DNA of 43,494 nucleotides, from NCBI GenBank assembly GCA_020628895.1, contig JAHDEM010000020.1:1-43494 (forward strand), in the 5' to 3' direction. Shown here piece after piece: positions 34,988 to 42,335 of the stretch (its first letter is position 1; each line of letters starts with the position of its first letter). The position numbers and the translations under genes were made by a program. Origin of the DNA: Candidatus Endobugula sp. GTDB taxonomy: Bacteria; Pseudomonadota; Gammaproteobacteria; Pseudomonadales; Cellvibrionaceae. Below the pieces are notes generated by a model, which saw only the letters and a program-made list of their open reading frames with translations, had not been told where the DNA came from and did no database searches.

Positions 34988-35512
34988 GTGAAAAAAGTAG
35001 AAATTTGGATGGTAGCCGCCAATCGAGCATTGGTAGCGTTACTGTTGGCTGTTGTTTTTGTCATTGTTTTTATCAATGTTGTTGGGCGCTATGGGTTTGG
35101 AGTGTCTATTTCTTGGATAGAAGAAGCGGCGCGTCATTTAATGGTGCTTTGCGCATTTTCTGCATCAGGCTTGGCGTTAAGAGAAGGGCGGTTGGTCGCT
35201 ATCACTACTATTTTGACCGTCTTGCCTATTCATCTTCAACGATATTTACGTTGGATGATTGTCTTTATTATGTTTGCCTTCATGGCCCTGCTTTGTTGGT
35301 TAGGCATTGAGTTTGTGCAATTTGCTTGGAATAAAGAAACCATGGCCACGGGCATCTCACGTGGTATTCCTTATATGGCCATTCCTATCGGTTGTTTATT
35401 ATTTTTAGTACATCTGTGTTTTTTTGCTAAACGATTTACTCGAGAAGAATTTGAATCGGGCTATGAACCTGAATCTCATCTATCTGAAACTGATCAGGTT
35501 AAAGGGAATTAA
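34988..35512 (+). CDS. dctQ: TRAP transporter small membrane subunit, DctQ family (second system)
   Basis: A 174-aa inner-membrane protein beginning with GTG behind a clear AGAGGT ribosome binding site. It has four hydrophobic segments. The DctQ landmark ISWIEEAARHLMVLCAFSAS follows helix 1 and LREGRLVAI follows helix 2. It is the first gene of the operon opposite gntR. The order here is dctQ-dctM-dctP, different from the dctP-dctQ-dctM order of the first TRAP system in this window, and the two systems differ clearly in sequence, so this is not a local duplication. Confidence 0.87.
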   Translation: MKKVEIWMVAANRALVALLLAVVFVIVFINVVGRYGFGVSISWIEEAARHLMVLCAFSASGLALREGRLVAITTILTVLPIHLQRYLRWMIVFIMFAFMALLCWLGIEFVQFAWNKETMATGISRGIPYMAIPIGCLLFLVHLCFFAKRFTREEFESGYEPESHLSETDQVKGN

Positions 35513-35515
35513 GTC

Positions 35516-36802
35516 ATGGCTAAAACACTCATTATTTTATTCTTTGCGACGCTATTTTTAAGTGTTCCTGTTGCTTTTACGATGGGTATTGCTGGCTTAA
35601 CGTCGATATTAGTTTATGACATTGTCAGCCCGCTAGTTGCAATACAGCGGTTGTTTAATGGTATTGATAGCTTTCCACTCATGGCCGTGCCATTTTTTAT
35701 TCTTGCATCTGAGTTAATGACTGCCTGCGGTCTAACTAACACACTTTTGCGATTTGCCAATACCTTAGTGGGACATCTTCGTGGAGGACTTGGTCACGTT
35801 AACGTACTGGTATCTATGCTTTTTGCCGGAATATCTGGATCCGCCTTGGCCGATGCGGCTGGCCCATCTGCCATTGTTATGCGCATGATGAGAAATGCAG
35901 GCTACGGTAAATATTATGCAGGTGCACTTTCTGCAGCCACGGCGACGATTGGACCGATTATTCCCCCTTCAATTCTTGCTGTGATTTTTGCGATTTCAAC
36001 CACAGGCGTAACGGTTGCTGGATTATTTCTTGCGGGAGTCATTCCGGGTTTGCTATTAGGCCTATCGCTGGCGATTGCTAACCATATCGTATCCACTCGC
36101 CATGGTTATAAAGGGCGTGACAATAGAGCAACACGACAAGAGTTGTTTCAATCAGCCGTATATGCCATCCCAGCGCTAATGATGCCGTTAATTATTTTGG
36201 GTGGAATTATTTTTGGTGTGTTTACACCGACAGAGGCGGGAGCAGTGGCTTCGGCTTACGCACTATTTCTTGGTATTGTTAAAAAATCGTTGAGTTGGCA
36301 ATCAGTTTATCAAGCGTTTTCTCGTGCCGCCATTATTACCTCTTCAGTATTTTTGATTATTGCCATGGCATCTATTTTTGCTTGGTTACTAACTTATTTA
36401 CAAATTCCTCAGGATTTAGCGGCGGCCATTAATGGCCTAACAGATAACACCATTGTTGTGCTCATTATTTTAGCGTCCTTCGCTTTAGTGTGTGGATTTT
36501 TTATCGATACGCTGCCGGCATTAATTATTTTGACACCCATACTTGGGCCCATCGCTTATAGCGCAGGTATCGATCCTCTTCATTTTGGAATGATGTTAAT
36601 TCTCAATCTGACTATTGGCATGATTACACCTCCAGTCGGTCCTGTCTTATTTGTGATTGCAACGGTTGGACAGTTAAAACTAGAGGGTCTTTTTAAAGCA
36701 GTTCTGCCTTTACTAATGGCAGAGTTCGTCGTTCTTTTGCTGGTTATTTTTGTTCCTGAAATCAGCACCTTCATCCCCAAATCCTTGGGTTATAACAATT
36801 GA
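35516..36802 (+). CDS. dctM: TRAP transporter large permease, DctM family (second system)
   Basis: A 428-aa polytopic permease. DctM signatures are FPLMAVPFFILASELM near 52, FAGISGSALADAAGPSAIVM near 103, then TIGPIIPPSILAVIFAI, a central FTPTEAGAVASAYA and a C-terminal GMITPPVGPVLFVI. It uses the sodium gradient to move a ligand delivered by DctP. It starts 3 bases after dctQ. Sequence features place it with the C4-dicarboxylate/sugar-acid branch (SiaM and YiaN-like), consistent with a sugar-acid substrate. Confidence 0.9.
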   Translation: MAKTLIILFFATLFLSVPVAFTMGIAGLTSILVYDIVSPLVAIQRLFNGIDSFPLMAVPFFILASELMTACGLTNTLLRFANTLVGHLRGGLGHVNVLVSMLFAGISGSALADAAGPSAIVMRMMRNAGYGKYYAGALSAATATIGPIIPPSILAVIFAISTTGVTVAGLFLAGVIPGLLLGLSLAIANHIVSTRHGYKGRDNRATRQELFQSAVYAIPALMMPLIILGGIIFGVFTPTEAGAVASAYALFLGIVKKSLSWQSVYQAFSRAAIITSSVFLIIAMASIFAWLLTYLQIPQDLAAAINGLTDNTIVVLIILASFALVCGFFIDTLPALIILTPILGPIAYSAGIDPLHFGMMLILNLTIGMITPPVGPVLFVIATVGQLKLEGLFKAVLPLLMAEFVVLLLVIFVPEISTFIPKSLGYNN

Positions 36803-36823
36803 CATGACTACGGAGAATAACTA

Positions 36824-37843
36824 ATGAAAACCATGTCCAAAATAATAAATACAACCTTTACGTTAACCCTTATTGCAGCGGCTACCTCGGCCAATGCAAA
36901 AACACTGAGATACGCACATTTCCAAGCGGCTGATCTTAGTTCACCTAAACATGCTGCAGCATTGGCATTTGAAAGTTGTGTGGAAGGTAAAACGAGTAAC
37001 TCGATTGATGTGCAAGTGTACCCTGCGTCGCAATTAGGTGGCGGTACAGAAATTATGGAAGGTTTAGAGATTGGTACTGTGCAAATGGCTGCCATCCATG
37101 ATGGTCCTATTTCTGCCACTTATAAGCCCTTTTCTGTGTTAGCGATGCCTTATTTATTTGATGATCAAGCCATGGCATGGTCGGTGATGGATGGAAAGTT
37201 CGGGCAAGATTTAGCTAGCGACATGCTAAAGAAAACAGGAATCAGAATGTTTGGCGTGGCTGATAATGGTGTTCGCAACTTCACAAATAATGTGCGTCCT
37301 GTTTCTTCTCCAGAAGATATGAAAGGTCTGAAAATGCGAGTGATGACTGCTCCAGTATGGGTGAAACTAGTCGAAAGCTTAAATGCGTCTGCCACTCCGG
37401 TTGCTTGGCCTGAATTACCCGGTGCTTTACAGCAAGGTATTGTTGATGGTCAAGAAAATGGTGTGACTAATATCGTCAATGCTTCTTTGTATCAACATCA
37501 AAAATATGTCTCGCTCGATGGTCATGTTTTTAGTTGGCACGCTTACCTTATGAATGACAAATTCTACAAAGGCTTGTCAAGCACAGAAAAAACAGCAGTC
37601 GATCAATGTGTCGAAATTTCTAAAGTTATTCACCGTGGTATTACATCAGCACAAGATGCTAATGCGACAGCGATCTTATCTGAAAAGGGAATGGAAGTTG
37701 TTCCTGTAAGCCCAGAACAAAAAGCAAAATTCAGAGCCGCTGCACAACCTGCCGTTAGAGAGTTTATTGTGAGTGAAATTGGTGAAGATTGGCCAAACCG
37801 TTTAGATGCTGCGGTTGAAGAATACAGAGCGAAGTTTAAGTAA
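36824..37843 (+). CDS. dctP: TRAP transporter solute-binding protein, DctP family (second system)
   Basis: A 339-aa periplasmic binding protein. The signal peptide ends near residue 25 (AAATSANA, then KTLRYAHF). DctP landmarks are QVYPASQLGGGTEIMEGLEI, then SPEDMKGLKMRVMTAPVWVK with the carboxylate-binding Arg, and WPELPGALQQGIVDGQENGV. These features are shared with DctP proteins that bind uronates, aldonates and related acids. It is the third gene of the operon, 21 bases after dctM and 6 bases before the dehydrogenase gene. The precise ligand cannot be read from sequence. Confidence 0.9.
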   Translation: MKTMSKIINTTFTLTLIAAATSANAKTLRYAHFQAADLSSPKHAAALAFESCVEGKTSNSIDVQVYPASQLGGGTEIMEGLEIGTVQMAAIHDGPISATYKPFSVLAMPYLFDDQAMAWSVMDGKFGQDLASDMLKKTGIRMFGVADNGVRNFTNNVRPVSSPEDMKGLKMRVMTAPVWVKLVESLNASATPVAWPELPGALQQGIVDGQENGVTNIVNASLYQHQKYVSLDGHVFSWHAYLMNDKFYKGLSSTEKTAVDQCVEISKVIHRGITSAQDANATAILSEKGMEVVPVSPEQKAKFRAAAQPAVREFIVSEIGEDWPNRLDAAVEEYRAKFK

Positions 37844-37849
37844 TTAATT

Positions 37850-38821
37850 ATGGAAGATTTAAAAGTAGTAGTCCTTGAACCGGGATATGCCTCTTATGGC
37901 ACAGAACGGTCAGTATTGTCTCGGCTCAATGCCGAGATAATCCCCATACGGGAAAATGTTGATGTTGCCAATGCATTGAAAGACATCAATCCCAAAGTGG
38001 TTTTATTAAGAGAAAGTGAGTTTAGAAAAGAAGAAATCGACCTTTGTCCAAACTTGCAAGGTGTTATTCGCTACGGTGTTGGTGTTGATAACATTGATTG
38101 CGACTATGCAAAAGAAAAATTGATTTATGTGGCCAATGTTCCTGACTACGGTGCAGAAATAGAAGTTAGCGAGCATGCGGTCGCATTGTATTTAGCAATA
38201 CAACGTCGGTTGTTATCCCGCGATCGTGAAGTAAGAGCGGGCGCATGGGGGAATAGTCAACATTCACCTATCCCTTCGCGAGAAAATGCCATTCTAGGTC
38301 TTGTCGGTTGCGGAAGAATTGGTTTGGAAGCGGCAAAAAAATTTCGTGTATTGGGATTTAAAAAAGTGATTGTTTTTGATCCTTATTTATCTGATGAGAT
38401 GGCGAGTAGACATCAGTTAGAAAAGGTAGAACTGGCAGACCTGTGTGCTCAAGCCGATGTTGTTAGTCTGCACGCACCCTTAACTTCAGAAACCTATCAC
38501 TTATTAGATAAAAAGATGATTGCTTTAATGAAGAAAACCAGCGTTTTTATCAACGTCTCTCGCGGTGGTTTAGTGGATGAAGATGCATTAGCACAAGCAC
38601 TTCATCGTGGTGAAATTCTTGGTGCAGGTATTGATGTTTTTGAATGCGAGCCTGCGCCATTGGATACCCCTCTGTTTGCATCTCCGAATACGATCGTTTC
38701 CGATCATATGGCGTGGTATTCAGAGCGGTCTGTTGAAATGTTACAACGCAAAGCAGCGGAGTCTGCCTATCAAATATTAACGGGGAAACAACCCTCAAGT
38801 TGGGTGAACAGGTGGAAGTAA
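37850..38821 (+). CDS. D-2-hydroxyacid dehydrogenase, CtBP-like
   Basis: A 323-aa NAD(P)-dependent dehydrogenase of the D-2-hydroxyacid/phosphoglycerate dehydrogenase superfamily. The substrate domain (about 1-105) contains GVIRYGVGVDNIDCDYAKEK. The Rossmann domain has LGLVGCGRIGLEAAKKF (near 145) with a D at the end of beta-2 (FDPY), which favours NAD over NADP. The catalytic triad is complete: Arg in NVSRGGLVDE, Glu in DVFECEPAP and His in VSDHMAWYSERS. The HMAWYS end is typical of C-terminal-binding-protein-like members. Inference: it interconverts a 2-hydroxy acid and 2-keto acid in the operon pathway. Confidence 0.88.
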   Translation: MEDLKVVVLEPGYASYGTERSVLSRLNAEIIPIRENVDVANALKDINPKVVLLRESEFRKEEIDLCPNLQGVIRYGVGVDNIDCDYAKEKLIYVANVPDYGAEIEVSEHAVALYLAIQRRLLSRDREVRAGAWGNSQHSPIPSRENAILGLVGCGRIGLEAAKKFRVLGFKKVIVFDPYLSDEMASRHQLEKVELADLCAQADVVSLHAPLTSETYHLLDKKMIALMKKTSVFINVSRGGLVDEDALAQALHRGEILGAGIDVFECEPAPLDTPLFASPNTIVSDHMAWYSERSVEMLQRKAAESAYQILTGKQPSSWVNRWK

Positions 38822-38851
38822 ATTTCGCCAAGACTATTTTAGGAGATACTA

Positions 38852-39502
38852 ATGAACTTAGATGAATTAATTAGCGGCTTTCGAAAAGTTGCAACAGCTT
38901 CGGTTGCCGATGCTGTTGACCAAGTTTCTGGTCGCACAGGTTTTTTACCGCAAGAATTTAAACCTCGTATCAATGAGAGAAAGATTGTCGGTCCTGCAGT
39001 CACTATTTTGGAAGGGCCTACCAGTGAATTTCTTCCTCCGGAACATGCACTAGATGCGATTGACGAGGCGGATGCAGGTTCGGTGATGGTGATCTCGACA
39101 AACGGCACTGGGGATGTTGCTTTGTGGGGTGGCTTAATGACAGCTGGGGCTGTGGCAAATAATTTAGAAGCAGCCGTATTAGATGGTGCTGTTCGTGATT
39201 TGGTGGAAATTAAAAGGGACTTTGGTTTCCCCGTTTATTCTAAGTCTGTGAGTCCGGGAACAACATTGGGACGGATTAAAACAATGGCCTCTAATGTAGA
39301 AGTTTCTGTTGGTGGGATTATTGTGAATCCTGGAGACATTGTTGTCGGCGATATCGATGGCATTGTTATTGTTCCTAAAGACGATGCTGAAAAAGTACTT
39401 GAGCTTGCCCAAGAGATTGATGAACGTGAAGCCGAACAGGCCAAACTGATTCTTGAAAGCGGATCCTTAAGAGAAGGCCTTGCCAAATACGGTCGTATTT
39501 AA
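38852..39502 (+). CDS. RraA-like protein (HMG/CHA aldolase family)
   Basis: A 216-aa protein of the RraA family, which includes 4-hydroxy-4-methyl-2-oxoglutarate aldolases, oxaloacetate decarboxylases and the RNase E inhibitor RraA. The core is present: GDVALWGGLMTAGAV, then the active-site R115-D116 in VLDGAVRDL, FGFPVYSKSVSP and PGDIVVGDIDGIVIVP with metal-binding acids. The catabolic context and the intact Arg-Asp pair argue for an aldolase or lyase acting on a 2-keto acid rather than an RNase E regulator. It starts 30 bases after the dehydrogenase gene, with the ribosome binding site AGGAG. Confidence 0.85.
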   Translation: MNLDELISGFRKVATASVADAVDQVSGRTGFLPQEFKPRINERKIVGPAVTILEGPTSEFLPPEHALDAIDEADAGSVMVISTNGTGDVALWGGLMTAGAVANNLEAAVLDGAVRDLVEIKRDFGFPVYSKSVSPGTTLGRIKTMASNVEVSVGGIIVNPGDIVVGDIDGIVIVPKDDAEKVLELAQEIDEREAEQAKLILESGSLREGLAKYGRI

Positions 39503-39514
39503 TTAACCCAATCT

Positions 39515-39544
39515 ATCTTCGTCGTATGTCTGTACGGCGAAGAT
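39515..39544 (+). repeat. Intercistronic hairpin
   Basis: ATCTTCGTCGTA and TACGGCGAAGAT pair over 12 bases (one G-U) around TGTCTG, between the RraA-like and the secreted-propeller genes. There is no T-run after it, so it may stabilise or process the transcript rather than end it. Confidence 0.55.
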
Positions 39545-39608
39545 AAAGCAATACATAACTCAAATAATTACATAACTAAAATAACTAGAATAATGTGGAG
39601 TGTATCTC

Positions 39609-40814
39609 ATGAAAAAAAATCAATTAATATCAACACTTGTTTCAGTAGGTGTCGGAGTATTGCTAGCAACCGATGCTATGGCTCAGGTGAAGCCTGAGGT
39701 CCAAGTTCAATGGAATAGCCTTCCCTATAGTGTTAAAGACAGTAAGATTAAATCAACATGGGAAAATAGTGATGCTTACGGTAAGGCGTTGGTTCAAGGT
39801 GTAAAGCTTGATTCAAATGGCAATATGTATGTGTCTACTGCTCGATGGGGGAGTGCGGATATCCCTTCTACCTTGTCGAAGTTAGTCAAAAATAAAAGTG
39901 GTCAATGGGAGTTAGAAGCATTTCCATCTGAGACACTCAATCACATTGGTAATGCACTTGGTTTAAAGGCGGTACTCGGATTTGAAATTGATCGCAATGA
40001 TGTGATGTGGATTCTTGATCAAGGCCATGTGACAGGCAGCATGTCAAAAGGCGATGCAAAACTGATTTTATGGGACATAAAGGCTAATAAAGAAATTCAG
40101 CGTTATGTTTTTCCTCATAGCCAAGCCGATGAAAAATGTTCATTTTTAAATGACCTAGTGGTGGATAATGATACCGGTTTTGCCTACATCGCTGACAGTG
40201 GCATATTTTGTGACCCGTTGATGGGCGGTTTGATTGTTTATGATAGCAATACGAATACTGCGCGCAGAATTTTAAGTGCGAGTAAATATACGAACGACGA
40301 CCCTAATTTCTTTTTTAATATTGATGATCGCACGGTACTTAAAAACGGCGGCATGCGTACAGGTGCTGATGGGATTGCGCTTTCATCAGATAAAGCAACG
40401 GTCTACTGGACAAACTTAACAGGCAATGCCTTGTACAGCCTTCCTACGGAGTTGCTTCGAGACTTTAAATCTAGTGCCACAGCGATTGAAAATGCAGTAG
40501 AGCTAGAAACCATACTTCCATCCAATACCGATGGTATGACCGCGGATAATGCCGGTAATATTTATATGACGGCACTTTCTCTTGATGGAATTATGAAGTA
40601 CGACACATCGACTCGAGAGCTTACTCGATTTGCTCATCACCCAGAAATGAACTGGCCAGATACTCTCGCTTGGGGGCCAGATAATTCTCTTTATGTTATC
40701 TCTAACCACTTACATGTATGGGTAGATGGAGATATGAATTTCGAGAACCCAGACATTCCAAACTTCCGTATTTGGAAAATCAAAGGTGTGGGCAAAAGCT
40801 ACACCACTCAATAA
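39609..40814 (+). CDS. Secreted MRJP/SMP-30-like beta-propeller (putative lactonase)
   Basis: A 401-aa exported protein of the major royal jelly protein/yellow family, a six-bladed propeller related to SMP-30 gluconolactonases. The signal peptide ends near residue 26 (LLATDAMA, then QVKPEV). Family segments are VKLDSNGNMYVSTARWG, VLGFEIDRNDVMWILDQGH, FLNDLVVDNDTGFAYIADSG, GADGIALSSDKATVYWTNLT and NTDGMTADNAGNIYMTAL. ATG 39609 is preferred over an in-frame GTG at 39600, which lies in the GTGGAGTG ribosome binding site. As a periplasmic member of a sugar-acid operon it may open a lactone before TRAP uptake; bacterial MRJP-family proteins are otherwise uncharacterised. Confidence 0.8.
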   Translation: MKKNQLISTLVSVGVGVLLATDAMAQVKPEVQVQWNSLPYSVKDSKIKSTWENSDAYGKALVQGVKLDSNGNMYVSTARWGSADIPSTLSKLVKNKSGQWELEAFPSETLNHIGNALGLKAVLGFEIDRNDVMWILDQGHVTGSMSKGDAKLILWDIKANKEIQRYVFPHSQADEKCSFLNDLVVDNDTGFAYIADSGIFCDPLMGGLIVYDSNTNTARRILSASKYTNDDPNFFFNIDDRTVLKNGGMRTGADGIALSSDKATVYWTNLTGNALYSLPTELLRDFKSSATAIENAVELETILPSNTDGMTADNAGNIYMTALSLDGIMKYDTSTRELTRFAHHPEMNWPDTLAWGPDNSLYVISNHLHVWVDGDMNFENPDIPNFRIWKIKGVGKSYTTQ

Positions 40815-40860
40815 ACGTATTGGGCTGTGTGAGCAGCCCTTAGATTTTTAGGAGAAATCA

Positions 40861-41780
40861 ATGAGTCCGGATATTATCTGTATCGGAGAGCCATTATTAG
40901 AATTTAATCAACAACCTGATGGGCGTTACTTACCTGGCCACGGTGGTGATACCTCTAACTGTGCCATTGCTGCTGCACGGCAAGGTGCTTCTGTAGGGTA
41001 TTTTACGCTTGTAGGTAATGACTCTTTTGGCAGATCATTTACTGAGCTTTGGCAGCAAGAGGGCGTTGACACAGCGTTAATCAAAACATCAGAGCATGCG
41101 CCTACGGGTGTTTATTTTGTTACCCACGGTAAAGATGGCCACGAATTTAGTTATTTCAGAGAAGGATCCGCGGCCAGCACCATGAAACCCGAGGATATTC
41201 CAGTCGCTGCACTAAAAACTGTGAAAGTCTTGCATGTGTCTGGTATTAGCCAGGCTATTTCTCATACCGCTGCAGACGCTATTTTTGCAGCTATTGATGT
41301 TGTTAAGTCTGTGGTGGCCTTGTCTCCTATGATAGTAATTTACGTTTAAAACTATGGCCATTAGACAGGGCTAGAGCGATTACTCATGCAGCAATGACAC
41401 AATGTGATATTGCATTGCCGGGGTTGGATGATGCTCAGTATCTCACAGGTTTGCAAGAGGCGGATGATATTGTGGACTACTATCTCAATTTAGGTGCTAA
41501 AACCGTTGCGCTGACCTTGAGCCACAAAGGAACGCTCGTGGCGACAGAACAAGAGAGAAAATTGATTTCAGGATTGAAAGTCGATGCCGTCGATGCGACT
41601 GCAGCAGGGGATACTTTTGATGGTGCTTTTTTATCTCGTATCGTCGCAGGTGATGACCCGTTTACTGCCGCACAATATGCTAATGGCGCTGCAGCGTTAT
41701 CGACTCTTGGTTATGGTGCAGTTGCCCCTATGCCCCACAAAGAACAAGTGCTCGAATTTTTAAAGCAAAACGGATATTAG
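40861..41780 (+). pseudogene. PfkB-family sugar kinase (KDG kinase-like), frameshifted
   Basis: Two adjacent frames together encode one PfkB kinase of about 306 aa. The first part (to about 41310) has IICIGEPLLEFNQ, then GHGGDTSNCAIAAARQGASV (PfkB signature 1). The second part, in the next frame, continues GGLVSYDSNLRLKLWPLDRA and ends with VDATAAGDTFDGAFLSRI, the KDG-kinase form of PfkB signature 2 with the catalytic Asp. The break is at about 41308-41314 (AAGTCTGTGGTGGC), where one base is missing; the first frame then stops at 41349. Everything else is intact, so it is a very recent mutation, a sequencing error or, less likely, a recoding site. The intact enzyme would phosphorylate a 2-keto-3-deoxy sugar acid or similar. 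Confidence 0.85.
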
Positions 41781-41824
41781 GAATATCTACTTATCTATAT
41801 TGTGATACGTTTTTTAAGTCTCCC

Positions 41825-41844
41825 AACAGGTGCAATACCTGGTT
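41825..41844 (+). terminator. Possible terminator after the sugar kinase gene
   Basis: CAGGT, loop GCAAT, ACCTG, with A/T pairs outside and GTTTT following on the plus strand. It is a short stem about 45 bases after the kinase stop. Weak but suitably placed between convergent genes. Confidence 0.35.
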
Positions 41845-41923
41845 TTGCTCACACAGCTGTATTTTTATCTCACTAGGTATGGCTGTGCTGAGCTTTTTAT
41901 GACGCTGATGCCCTTGGCGATTC

Positions 41924-42220
41924 TTAGTACAAATCGTTGCGCCCTAAGGGGACTTCCATCGAGTTATCGCCTTTTTCTGGACCGCCTATCATCTCATCAT
42001 AAGGGCTAGAGTGCCTTAGAACATGATTTTTGCAGTGGATATCTGCGAGTTGCTTTTGCAGGCTCAGTAAGTTGCGTCCGGTTAGACGTTGGCCAGATTC
42101 ATCAAGTACAGGGTACTCCTGTGCATCAATCACTACCGTTACGTAATACAGTGATAGATCGATCGAGTGGTAAATGAGTTTATCCACAACGAAATATTGT
42201 TTAAGTCGACTTAATTTCAT
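41924..42220 (-). CDS. DUF6482 family protein
   Basis: A 98-aa small cytoplasmic protein. It carries the DUF6482 pattern common in pseudomonads and related gammaproteobacteria: an early SIDLSLYYVTVVID strand pair, a middle LTGRNLLSLQKQLADI helix and the hallmark SSPYDEMIGGPEKGDNSMEV near the C-terminus. Function is unknown. It is divergent from prfC, with 115 bases between the start codons. Confidence 0.8.
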   Translation of the reverse strand: MKLSRLKQYFVVDKLIYHSIDLSLYYVTVVIDAQEYPVLDESGQRLTGRNLLSLQKQLADIHCKNHVLRHSSPYDEMIGGPEKGDNSMEVPLGRNDLY

Positions 42221-42335
42221 GGAGCTATTTACGCAGTCAATAGGCTATTAGATTATCCTACTGTTGATAGCGGTTTACCTCTATAATACCCGCCTTTAAT
42301 TGTGAACCCCCTGAAGACCCTAGGATAAGTATTCA

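Noticed and set aside
34909-35310. 133-codon frame overlapping the start of dctQ
   Set aside because: It starts inside the operator palindrome and overlaps a clear DctQ gene in another frame; no homology pattern.
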